This document shows, piece by piece, positions 1-5,844 of a DNA stretch of 8,695 nucleotides. Source of the DNA: Oscillospiraceae bacterium. Lineage in GTDB: Bacteria; Bacillota; Clostridia; Oscillospirales; Ruminococcaceae. Under the pieces are notes generated by a model. It was given only the letters and a program-made list of their open reading frames with translations, had not been told where the DNA came from and did not search any database. Position 1 is the stretch's first letter. The number at the start of each line of letters is the position of its first letter. The stretch lies in NCBI GenBank assembly GCA_900768675.1, contig CAAGDT010000072.1, positions 1-8,695 of the forward strand. Direction: 5' to 3'. The position numbers and the translations under genes are program-made.

Positions 1-658
1 AGCTTGCTATAATGCCCCTGTAAAAGTCAAGCCCGTCCTCTCCGCCGAAAAGGGCGGTTGGAGGCTCGTAGGCTACCTCTTTTTGCAGGTCTTCCATTTC
101 CGCCGCTGTAAGATAGGGCGGGTTTGAGAAGATTGCGTCAAAGACTATCCCCGGAAAAAGATTTCCGCCAAGAGCGTCTGCCTGTATTGCGGTTACTTTC
201 GCATTGTTCAGGGCTATATTCCTTTTCAGATAGCTGTAAGCTTCGTCATAAAGCTCAACGGCATAGCAATCAGCGCCTGTTTTCAGATTAATGCTTATGG
301 GAATACAGCCTGTACCGCTGCAAAGGTCAAGCACCCTGCTTTCCTTGTTGCAGTACTTCACGGCGATGTCAACCAGCAGCTCGGTTTCGGGTCGGGGGAT
401 AAGAACGCCCTCCCCTACATAAAAGGGATAGCCGTAAAACTCCCATTCGCCGAAAATGTACTGTAAGGGTACTCCCCGGGTGCGCTTTTTTGCTATCTCC
501 AGCATACGGGAATACTGCTCTTCGGTTGCTTCCTCCGAGGGCAGGCACATTCTGCCCATAACAAAGGATATAATTTCGCCCGCCTCAAAGGACGGGCTGT
601 AAATATTATTCTCCGATAAAAGCCGCAGCAGTTCCTTGCGGCAGCCGCTTATTACCAT
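1..658 (-). CDS. prmC: Peptide chain release factor N5-glutamine methyltransferase PrmC (HemK), 3' end cut off by window edge
   Basis: PrmC uses S-adenosylmethionine to methylate the glutamine of the GGQ motif in release factors RF1 and RF2 in the cytoplasm. The 219 codons present contain the hallmark features. There is an N-terminal helical domain, then PLQYIFGEWEFYG, then IPRPETELLVD. The SAM-binding motif I is VLDLCSGTGCI (about residues 109-119), the catalytic NPPY lies at residues 179-182, and GGEDGLDFYR sits near the cut end. Family members are about 280-290 aa, so roughly 60-70 C-terminal residues lie beyond base 1. The start is ATG at 658-656, with GGGAG at 667-671 and an 8-base spacer inside the upstream gene. 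It overlaps the DUF1385 stop by 7 bases (652-658), so the two genes are almost certainly co-transcribed and may be translationally coupled. Motif I reads CSGTG where many homologues have (C/G)TGSG, a conservative swap. Identification is firm. Confidence 0.96.
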   Translation of the reverse strand, partial: MVISGCRKELLRLLSENNIYSPSFEAGEIISFVMGRMCLPSEEATEEQYSRMLEIAKKRTRGVPLQYIFGEWEFYGYPFYVGEGVLIPRPETELLVDIAVKYCNKESRVLDLCSGTGCIPISINLKTGADCYAVELYDEAYSYLKRNIALNNAKVTAIQADALGGNLFPGIVFDAIFSNPPYLTAAEMEDLQKEVAYEPPTALFGGEDGLDFYRGIIAS

Positions 659-1644
659 TTGTCGCTCTCCCTGTCCTCGGGTATTACCGCCTCCATAGCT
701 GCAATAGCAACCTCAATCTGCTTGTCGTCAGGTTCCTTTGTGGTAAGCCGCTGAAGAGCAAGACCGGGGGCGGAAATAATCTTTGTCAGGATATTATCGT
801 ACCTGCCCGCAAGGCGTATTATCTCATAGGAAATTCCCACGATTACGGGAAGCAGCAGTATTTTGCAGGCAACACGCAGTATTGCGGCAATAGATTCCGA
901 AAGAGCAAAGGTTTCAACGAAAAATGCGTTTGAAATCGGGAAAACTGAGTAAACCAGAATACTTATAAGCAGTACAAGGAAGATAAAGCTTGTGCCGCAG
1001 CGGGGATGAAAACGGCGGCAGGGCTTTACGTTCTCAACCGTAAGGGGCAGCCCCTTTTCATAGCAGGCTATCGTCTTATGCTCAGCACCGTGGTACTCGT
1101 AGGTGCGGCGGATGTCCTTCATAAGGGATACTGCACCCATATAGGTAACGAAAATTATTATCTTCATTATCCCTTCAAAAAGAGACTGGAAGGCGGAAAT
1201 ATCCGTTTCCCCGAAAAGGCTCTGGAGCAGCATAAAAAGCCATGTGGGCACGAACATAAAGAGAAGAATTGCAAGAGCTATTCCAAGCACCATTGCAACA
1301 CCCATTACAGCGCCCATAAGCTTCTCGCCCAGCTTATCGTTAAGCCATTTCTCGAACTTCGTCATCTCCTCCTCACCGTCGTCCTCCGCCATTCCCGAAA
1401 GCTCGGCAGAGCGGGAAAGATAGCGGTAGCCTTCGGAAAGCTGCTCAACAAAGTTCACCGAGCCACGGATAAAGGGCGCTTTGTTGTACCATTTCCGCTC
1501 CTTCCCCGGGGTTTCCTCAAGAGCGATTGTTCCGTCCGTTTTCCGTACCGCCATAGCGGTTTTCTTCGGACCCTTCATCATTATTCCCTCAATAAGCGCC
1601 TGACCGCCTATTGTGGTTCTGTGTATTTTTTCCTTTTCAGCCAA
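652..1644 (-). CDS. yqhQ: DUF1385 (YqhQ-type) multi-pass membrane protein, TTG start
   Basis: This conserved Firmicutes membrane protein matches the DUF1385 family (B. subtilis YqhQ), whose reaction is unknown. Its invariant His/Cys motifs suggest a metal-binding enzyme, which is inference. Using the start chosen here it has 330 residues. GGQALIEGIMMKGP lies at 13-26 and PFIRGSVN near 57. A charged DDGEEEMT segment precedes a hydrophobic hairpin at about 110-141 and another membrane segment at about 157-174. YHGAEHKTI follows at 184-192 and HPRCGTSF at 213-220. Two more membrane segments lie at about 218-245 and 252-274, then a conserved LALQRLTTKEP tail. The open frame extends upstream to a TTG at 1674, but that codon has no convincing ribosome binding site. 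TTG 1644 has AAGGAG with a 7-base spacer and puts the GGQ motif at the usual distance from the N terminus. The stop overlaps the prmC start, and in Clostridia this gene is commonly next to prmC/prfA. A perfect promoter lies about 57 bases upstream. Confidence 0.93.
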   Translation of the reverse strand: MAEKEKIHRTTIGGQALIEGIMMKGPKKTAMAVRKTDGTIALEETPGKERKWYNKAPFIRGSVNFVEQLSEGYRYLSRSAELSGMAEDDGEEEMTKFEKWLNDKLGEKLMGAVMGVAMVLGIALAILLFMFVPTWLFMLLQSLFGETDISAFQSLFEGIMKIIIFVTYMGAVSLMKDIRRTYEYHGAEHKTIACYEKGLPLTVENVKPCRRFHPRCGTSFIFLVLLISILVYSVFPISNAFFVETFALSESIAAILRVACKILLLPVIVGISYEIIRLAGRYDNILTKIISAPGLALQRLTTKEPDDKQIEVAIAAMEAVIPEDRESDKW

Positions 1645-1651
1645 TTTAATG

Positions 1652-1657
1652 CTCCTT
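1652..1657 (-). promoter_or_regulatory. Ribosome binding site deciding the TTG start of the DUF1385 gene
   Basis: AAGGAG on the minus strand is followed by a 7-base spacer and TTG at 1644-1642. This ideal placement is the reason for preferring an internal TTG over the 10-codon-longer frame, which begins at another TTG (1674) preceded only by an A-rich sequence. An ATG at 1688 lies in a different frame and is not a candidate. Confidence 0.8.
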
Positions 1658-1700
1658 TTTTGCACTCGTCCCAATTGCTTTTTCTCATGTATATTATATT

Positions 1701-1729
1701 ATTATATTACTGTTAAGCCTTTTTGTCAA
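1701..1729 (-). promoter_or_regulatory. Sigma-A promoter for DUF1385-prmC (perfect consensus)
   Basis: On the minus strand, TTGACA (1724-1729), a 17-base spacer and TATAAT (1701-1706) match the housekeeping consensus at all twelve positions. Transcription would start near 1694, leaving a leader of about 50 bases before TTG 1644. The AT-rich stretch after the -10 contains further TATAAT-like hexamers, but without a matching -35. Confidence 0.88.
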
Positions 1730-1845
1730 GGAATACAGGACTCCGGAGGAAGAAAATCTGCACAACCGATATAATTAAATACCCGCCAAATTCTGCTAAA
1801 GCTACAATAAATCGACGGGAAGCCCTTTAAATTGCGGATTTTGTA

Positions 1846-1874
1846 TTGACAGAGCCAATAATTTAGGGTATAGT
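1846..1874 (+). promoter_or_regulatory. Sigma-A promoter for the first lipoprotein gene
   Basis: TTGACA (1846-1851), a 17-base spacer and TATAGT (1869-1874) match the housekeeping consensus at eleven of twelve positions. The start site would be near 1881, giving a 5' untranslated region of about 69 bases before ATG 1950. It is back-to-back with the promoter at 1701-1729. The 116 bases between the two -35 boxes hold no ORF or strong operator that I can recognise. Confidence 0.85.
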
Positions 1875-1949
1875 TAACTTGCGTATTCTGCTGCATTTTG
1901 TAGTAATACACATTACAACTTCTGTAAATATACTGAGAGGGAAAGAACT

Positions 1950-2810
1950 ATGAAGAAAATAATATCTTTACTTGCCTGTGCCGCTTTAATTCTTGCTGTT
2001 GCAGGCTGCGGCTCCGACAAGCCCGCTGAAACCACCACAACAGCTGCTGAAACAACAACAACCGCTGCTGAAACTACAGCAGCAGAAACCACAACAGCAG
2101 AAACAACTACTGCTGAAGAAACAACAGCCGCAGAAACCACCGCCGAAGAAACAACAACAGAGGAAATTACAACCGCTCCCGCAGAAGTGGAAACAGCCGA
2201 GAGCAACGGGGCTTACGACGAAATGATGGCTGCCTTCAAGGAAAAGGCTCCCCATTACTACGAATATGCCCGCTATGCATACAAGTTCCCTGTTGAAATG
2301 ACAATGAACATTCTTAATACCGAGGACTTCTCGGTTCTCCAGTCTGTAAGCGTTGCAATGACCGAAAATATGGATATTGCTATGGAAATGAGCCAACCCG
2401 GAGTAGCTACATCAAGAATTGTTATTGCTGACGGCTATATGTATATTATAAGCGATGCTGAAAAGCAGATTATTTACCAGCAGCTCCCCGAAGACCAAAT
2501 GAAAGAAATGAAGGAGGAGATGGCTTCCTCTGTAAATAACCAGACCTGGGATACCGCAACACTTGAGGTCGAAACCACAGAAGAAGAGCTTAACGGCGTT
2601 ACATACGGCGTTGAAATCATCAAGGACTCCGCAAACGAGGCAAAGGTTTACTTTGACAAGGACAGCGGAGCTGTAAAGTACCTTTATTCCGAGGGTCAGT
2701 ACCTTGAAATTGTAGCTATCACCGATGAGGTAAGCGACAAGCTCTTTGAAGTCCCCGAGGATTATACCACTATGGATATGGCAACAGCAATGGGCGGCGC
2801 CGCTGAATAA
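1950..2810 (+). CDS. Secreted lipoprotein with Thr/Glu/Ala-rich linker, function unknown (paralogue 1)
   Basis: This is a 286-residue predicted lipoprotein. A signal peptide with KK at residues 2-3 and a hydrophobic core leads to the lipobox AVAGC with Cys20 as lipidation site, so the mature protein should be anchored to the outer face of the membrane. Residues 26-84 are a low-complexity linker built from ETT, ETTT and TAAE units, probably a flexible and possibly glycosylated spacer through the wall. The folded part is residues about 88-286. It starts with AFKEKAPHYYEYARY and contains NGVTYGVEIIKD, then KVYFDKDSGAVKYLY, and ends with KLFEVPEDYTTMD. The alternation of short strands with the FEVPxDY ending recalls LolA-like or other beta-rich lipoprotein domains, but I cannot assign a family. 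The same domain recurs in the next gene. A GAGAGGG ribosome binding site at 1935-1941 precedes the ATG. A strong promoter (1846-1874) and a hairpin terminator (2833-2861) suggest a complete single-gene unit. Confidence 0.9.
   Translation: MKKIISLLACAALILAVAGCGSDKPAETTTTAAETTTTAAETTAAETTTAETTTAEETTAAETTAEETTTEEITTAPAEVETAESNGAYDEMMAAFKEKAPHYYEYARYAYKFPVEMTMNILNTEDFSVLQSVSVAMTENMDIAMEMSQPGVATSRIVIADGYMYIISDAEKQIIYQQLPEDQMKEMKEEMASSVNNQTWDTATLEVETTEEELNGVTYGVEIIKDSANEAKVYFDKDSGAVKYLYSEGQYLEIVAITDEVSDKLFEVPEDYTTMDMATAMGGAAE
2025..2201 (+). repeat. Low-complexity coding repeat (ETT/TAAE linker tract) inside the first lipoprotein gene
   Basis: The tract is made of irregular GAA-ACN-ACN-ACN-GCN units encoding Glu-Thr(2-4)-Ala runs over about 59 codons. 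The third positions vary (ACA, ACC, ACT; GCT, GCA, GCC). It is therefore an old, selected amino-acid repeat, not a recent perfect microsatellite. On the other strand it yields spurious Ser/Val/Cys-rich frames that should not be annotated. Confidence 0.85.
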
Positions 2811-2832
2811 TTCCGTATTTTTAGCAGAAAAC

Positions 2833-2863
2833 AAGACCACGGGCTTTTGCTCGTGGTCTTTGT
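2833..2863 (+). terminator. Hairpin terminator after the first lipoprotein gene
   Basis: A 12-bp stem (2833-2844 pairing with 2849-2860, one G-T wobble) closes a TTTT loop 22 bases after the stop codon. The U-run that follows is short (TTT then G), so termination may be partial. That would let some transcripts continue into the second lipoprotein gene, for which I found no convincing promoter. In the minus direction the same stem is followed by TGTTTTC. Confidence 0.72.
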
Positions 2864-2959
2864 CACAGTCTTTTCAGCAGATTATCACCCTTTTTCTGAA
2901 ACCCAAAAGTTTATTTTGCTGACTGCATAAGTGAAAACACAAAAGAAAGGAATTTTAAT

Positions 2960-3790
2960 ATGAGAAAAGTATTATCGGCATTTCTTATTGCCTTTATCCT
3001 TACCGCAGCAGGCTGCGGCGGCAATAATGCACAGGAAATAACAGAAAGTACAACTGCCCCCACAGAAGAAACAAAAGGCAGCTCCGGCAATAAGGTAACT
3101 GAAATTGCATACCAGAGTCCTGAGGTTGAAGATACCACCGAACAGGCGCTTGCCGTTCTTCAGGAACATGTTCCTCTGTATTACGACTATCTTAAAATAA
3201 GAATGAATATGCCCGTTACGGTAGAAGCAGTAGTTACCTACGAGGACGGCACTTATTTAAAAAGCGGAATTTATGTAAAGGACGAATATACCGGCGCAAT
3301 TACAACAGAAACCTCCGACGGCAGATTAACAAAGGTAATCTATACAAAAAATATGTCATATCAGGTAAACGAAAACGATAAAACCGTTTATTACCTTGAA
3401 AACAAAGAAGAATCCGCCAAGAGAAACATCAATGCAATGCTTATGACAATCAGCACTTCCGATCTGAACGGATGCAGCTTCTCACAGGACACCGCAGAAT
3501 TTGAAGGCGTTACCTATAAGCACGAAGTTATAAACAATGTAATCTCCTCAGATACCAGCGAATACTACTTCGACCAGAACACCAACGAACTCAGGTATAT
3601 CATAACCGGAAATACTGTAACAAGAATTGACAGAGCTGACAGCATAGCAGCTGACGACAGCATTTTTGAAATCCCCTCTGATTACGAGCTTATTCTCTAC
3701 GATGAATATCTTGAACAGCTCCAGCAGGAAGCGATTGAACAGCAGCAGGCAGCTCAGACAGAACAGACAGAACAAAGTGCGGCTGAATAA
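2960..3790 (+). CDS. Secreted lipoprotein with Gln-rich tail, function unknown (paralogue 2)
   Basis: This is a 276-residue predicted lipoprotein. A short basic N terminus, a hydrophobic core and lipobox TAAGC put the lipidated cysteine at residue 19. The linker (about 20-60) is much shorter than in the preceding gene. The folded region, about 60-245, aligns with its neighbour. LQEHVPLYYDYLK corresponds to FKEKAPHYYEYAR, FEGVTYKHEVI to LNGVTYGVEII, YYFDQNTNELRYI to VYFDKDSGAVKYL, and IFEIPSDYE to LFEVPEDYT. The two are therefore a diverged tandem duplication. Residues about 252-276 form a Gln/Glu-rich tail, partly from a perfect 9-base tandem duplication at 3755-3763 and 3764-3772 (encoding QTEQTE). 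AAAGGA (2946-2951) sits 8 bases before the ATG. No clear promoter lies in the 99 bases upstream of the ATG after the first hairpin, so it may depend on read-through. A strong terminator follows. Function is unknown; exposure at the cell surface is inferred from the signal peptide. Confidence 0.9.
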   Translation: MRKVLSAFLIAFILTAAGCGGNNAQEITESTTAPTEETKGSSGNKVTEIAYQSPEVEDTTEQALAVLQEHVPLYYDYLKIRMNMPVTVEAVVTYEDGTYLKSGIYVKDEYTGAITTETSDGRLTKVIYTKNMSYQVNENDKTVYYLENKEESAKRNINAMLMTISTSDLNGCSFSQDTAEFEGVTYKHEVINNVISSDTSEYYFDQNTNELRYIITGNTVTRIDRADSIAADDSIFEIPSDYELILYDEYLEQLQQEAIEQQQAAQTEQTEQSAAE

Positions 3791-3803
3791 GCCAAATATA
3801 ACG

Positions 3804-3832
3804 AAAAGCTCCCGATTTTTCGGGAGCTTTTT
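3804..3832. terminator. Bidirectional intrinsic terminator between convergent genes
   Basis: A 12-bp stem (3804-3815 pairing with 3820-3831) closes a TTTT loop and has a GC-rich core. It is flanked by a T-run on the plus strand and a matching T-rich side on the minus strand. It lies 13 bases after the stop of the second lipoprotein gene and 11 bases beyond the end of the convergent 89-aa gene, so it can serve both. Confidence 0.9.
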
Positions 3833-3843
3833 GTTATTGCAGT

Positions 3844-4113
3844 TTATCGTGTCAGCCAGATATTCGCCACATCCAGTGCCTCGAAAAGGCTGCCTCTGTC
3901 GCTGGTCTTTACTACCATATCCTTAGGGTCGATGTCCTTTGCGGTTCTTAAAAGCATAACCTTTATCTTATCCGCAACGTCGATATCCTCAACCTTATGG
4001 GTAGATAAAATCGAAAGATTTGCAACAAACTCATCGCTCATATTTCCGTAGTAAATCTGCTTTCCACAGCGCACAAGCGGAAATCCCTTATATGTTATAA
4101 ATTCTTCTGCCAT
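3844..4113 (-). CDS. Conserved-looking 89-aa protein of unknown function
   Basis: The product is a small soluble protein with no signal peptide and no membrane segment. It opens with EEFITYKGFPLVRCGKQIYY, followed by GNMSDEFVANLSIL, a DIDVADKIKVML segment, and a C-terminal amphipathic stretch SLFEALDVANIWL. The N-terminal part reads like short beta strands and the C-terminal part like a helix. I do not recognise a named family, although proteins of this style are familiar as uncharacterised Clostridia genes. That recollection is not evidence of function. Its reality is supported by a textbook AGGAGG (4119-4124) 5 bases before the ATG, a plausible promoter (4264-4292) and a shared terminator at its end. 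It has a single cysteine (residue 16). It is the only gene between the lipoproteins and the ABC operon, in the same orientation as the operon, and could also be reached by read-through from it. Confidence 0.85.
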   Translation of the reverse strand: MAEEFITYKGFPLVRCGKQIYYGNMSDEFVANLSILSTHKVEDIDVADKIKVMLLRTAKDIDPKDMVVKTSDRGSLFEALDVANIWLTR

Positions 4114-4256
4114 TGTATCCTCCTGAAATCACAAACACACAGCACGGGAGCGGAAGAAAATCCCGCAAAAGCTATGTCCGAAGGGTTATGAACGCCCCGA
4201 AAGCAGCCTTGCCGCCCTCCTCCCCGCAGAAGCGGCGGAGCGTTCGCTCTATTGTA
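4114..4256 (-). other. GC-rich, hairpin-rich leader or dispersed-repeat candidate upstream of the 89-aa gene
   Basis: If transcription starts from the promoter at 4264-4292, the leader is about 140 bases. That is long for an 89-codon gene and richer in GC than its flanks. Several short inverted repeats are visible: GAGC/GCTC (4238-4241 with 4246-4249), CCGC/GCGG (4224-4227 with 4232-4235), an alternative CCGCC/GGCGG pairing (4212-4216 with 4234-4238), and CGGGA/TCCCG (4145-4149 with 4161-4165). I do not recognise a known riboswitch or T-box. An open frame crosses this stretch on the minus strand but has no supported start and an implausible composition, so it is not called as a gene. Confidence 0.4.
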
Positions 4257-4277
4257 TATGATAATGATAACATATAC
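4254..4277. repeat. Interrupted palindrome overlapping the promoter of the 89-aa gene
   Basis: GTATATG (4254-4260) and CATATAC (4271-4277) are perfect inverted arms separated by 10 bases that contain two GATAA-type repeats (GATAATGATAAC at 4260-4271). It covers the proposed -10 box and could be an operator. The GATAAT-GATAAC core resembles part of a Fur-type box, but the third hexamer fits poorly, so the regulator is unassigned. Confidence 0.45.
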
Positions 4278-4292
4278 GGGTAAAAAAATCAA
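4264..4292 (-). promoter_or_regulatory. Probable promoter for the 89-aa gene
   Basis: On the minus strand TTGATT (4287-4292), a 17-base spacer and TATCAT (4264-4269) match the sigma-A consensus at four of six and five of six positions. Spacing is ideal. The site sits in the AT-rich gap right after the stop of the DUF4340 gene and just upstream of the GC-rich leader. Confidence 0.55.
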
Positions 4293-4305
4293 GTGGGTTT
4301 ATCGG

Positions 4306-5826
4306 TTAATAGGTCTGTACTATTTCCCCGCCGCTTAAAAAGCTGTCAACGTTGCTGAAAAGCTGGGTAACGTACATCTGCCTTGTCTTGAAAAGATTTT
4401 CTCCGTTAAGGCTTATGATAACCTTACGGTCGTTTTCGGAAGCGTAGAACTCAACAACGTCCTTTCCTCTGCTCTTGTCGGCGTAGTTGTAGGTGATTGT
4501 AGCTAAAAGCTCCCCTCTTCCGCCCTCTTCAAGGTAAAGGTCCTCGCCTGCTGCGGAAATAAGGTACTGGTACATATCCTTTATAAGATCGGAATCTCCC
4601 TTTTCGCCGTTAAGGTAGTGGTTATAGGTATTCTCCGCCTTTACGGTTTCCCCGTTTTCGTTTACAGTTTCTTCGCCAGGGATTGTTTCAAAGCCTAAGG
4701 TAAAGCTTCTGCCCTCCTTGTCGGAGTACTCTACGCTGCCAAGAGAGTAGATATAGGGCATAAGGAAGTACTTTGAAATCAGGTTCTTCGGGTTTACGGT
4801 TACTGCTCCTATATCCGAAGCGTTAAAGAGGTATAAAACGTCGGGAACCTCGCTTGAAATTCCGTAGAAGCCCTTTACCTCCGTCTTTTCAGCCCCGTTT
4901 TCATCGGTGGTCTTGTTAACAAGAGCTGTTCCAAGGGTAATTGTATAGGTTTTAAGGTTTGTTTCTACGGTTATTTTGCAGGTAGGCTCGTTAAGCCCTG
5001 CCGCAAGGTAATCCGTCTCGTCAAGTCCTACCCACTGTGCGCTGTCTGCGGTAAGCCCGAAAAGGCTGTACATAAAGTTGGGTGCGTCTGCAAGGTCTGC
5101 GTAGGCGGAGTAGGGGCTGGTCATACGGTAGGCGTAGACCTGTATTCCCGAGTCGTCGTCTGCGGGGTTTGTTTCAATAACAAGGGGCTCTTCCAAATCT
5201 GTTCTCTCAACAGTAAGCTTTAAAACCTCCTCGCCGGAGGACTGGTTGTACTCCGGAATAACCGTGGTGTTTACAAAGCTCAGCTTATCGCTTGTTATTG
5301 TGTTGAAATTGCTTTTATTGCAGGTGTACACGTTCTTCCCGTCAACAGTCATATAAACCGTTGTGGTGGAGTTGGGAACGTCATCGCCTATCTTAAAGCT
5401 GTGGCTTGTGCCGTCGGAAAATTCAACAAGTACCTCTGCGGAAGGCTCTGCAAGCCCGTATTTCGCTATATCATCGGTTTCCTCAACAAACTGCCTTGCA
5501 GTTATTGAAACTGAGTTCTCAACCGTTGAGGTGAGATTTGCGGAAATAAGGGGAACAGTGCTGATATCCGCTATTGTCCAGGGGTTCTCCTCGTCGCCTG
5601 TTGGCGTTATCTCGTACTCTCCGAGAGTGTTCCTGACAGTAAGCCTTGTGACATCATCGGCTTTCCTGTCAAGAAGAACGAGAGAGGCGTCCTGCTGAAC
5701 GGTGTTGTCGGTTTCCTGCTTTTCTTCCTCGGGCTTAGGAGCAGTAAGCAGCAAAAGCGCTGTTATTGCACCTAAAACGGCAATTCCTATTGCCGAAAAT
5801 AATAAAATCTGCTTGTTTTTACTCAT
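4306..5826 (-). CDS. DUF4340 membrane-anchored protein, last gene of a Gld-like ABC operon
   Basis: This 506-residue protein has one N-terminal membrane helix (about residues 8-28), no lipobox cysteine, an acidic spacer, and a large extracytoplasmic remainder. It matches DUF4340 proteins, which regularly accompany GldG-type ABC systems; their biochemical role is unknown. The first DUF4340-like half has YGLAEPSAEVLVEFSDGT followed by SFKIG (about 123-147) and VYMTVDGKNVYTCN (157-170). A second half repeats the pattern, with AGLNEPTCKITVE and TYTITLG (about 276-299) followed by a FYGISSEVPDVLYLF segment (320-334). The C-terminal part has YSDKEGRSFTLGF (367-379) and a strand-rich stretch ending NVDSFLSGGEIV. 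The ATG at 5826 has AAGGA with an 8-base spacer and lies 18 bases after the stop of the GldG-like gene, so it is part of the same operon. It is probably a structural or regulatory subunit facing the outside of the membrane. No terminator was found directly after it. Confidence 0.9.
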   Translation of the reverse strand: MSKNKQILLFSAIGIAVLGAITALLLLTAPKPEEEKQETDNTVQQDASLVLLDRKADDVTRLTVRNTLGEYEITPTGDEENPWTIADISTVPLISANLTSTVENSVSITARQFVEETDDIAKYGLAEPSAEVLVEFSDGTSHSFKIGDDVPNSTTTVYMTVDGKNVYTCNKSNFNTITSDKLSFVNTTVIPEYNQSSGEEVLKLTVERTDLEEPLVIETNPADDDSGIQVYAYRMTSPYSAYADLADAPNFMYSLFGLTADSAQWVGLDETDYLAAGLNEPTCKITVETNLKTYTITLGTALVNKTTDENGAEKTEVKGFYGISSEVPDVLYLFNASDIGAVTVNPKNLISKYFLMPYIYSLGSVEYSDKEGRSFTLGFETIPGEETVNENGETVKAENTYNHYLNGEKGDSDLIKDMYQYLISAAGEDLYLEEGGRGELLATITYNYADKSRGKDVVEFYASENDRKVIISLNGENLFKTRQMYVTQLFSNVDSFLSGGEIVQTY

Positions 5827-5844
5827 TTTTCTGTTCCTTAATGA

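Noticed and set aside
1006..1716. 236-codon plus-strand open frame opposite the DUF1385 gene
   Set aside because: It is the antisense shadow of a well-supported conserved gene, its protein is Leu/His/Lys-rich without a recognisable domain, and it has no supported start.
1898..1918. Weak hairpin in the 5' leader of the first lipoprotein gene (TTGTAGT/ATTACAA)
   Set aside because: It has only 7 pairs with one wobble, is AT-rich and has no U-run. It is likely to occur by chance in such sequence.
1913..2396. Minus-strand frames rich in Ser/Val or Cys/Gly opposite the lipoprotein linker
   Set aside because: Their composition is an artefact of reading the ACN/GAA/GCN repeat on the other strand. 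Real coding evidence (signal peptide, lipobox, RBS, promoter, terminator) is on the plus strand.
2903..2931. Possible promoter with CATAAG as -10 before the second lipoprotein gene
   Set aside because: The position 17 bases upstream reads CCAAAA, unlike a -35 box, and the -10 itself matches poorly.
4095..4292. 65-codon minus-strand frame in the gap before the 89-aa gene
   Set aside because: Its Arg/Gly/Pro-rich translation of hairpin DNA, lack of a ribosome binding site and overlap with a well-supported gene start argue that it is leader or repeat DNA, not a gene.
4282..4305. T-run on the minus strand after the DUF4340 stop as a terminator
   Set aside because: No stem precedes the seven Ts, and the run overlaps the proposed -35 of the next promoter. 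The ABC operon may read through to the terminator at 3804-3832.
2880..4305. CRISPR, tRNA, attachment site or transposon remnants in the intergenic gaps
   Set aside because: No regularly spaced repeats, cloverleaf, terminal inverted repeats or transposase fragments are visible there.
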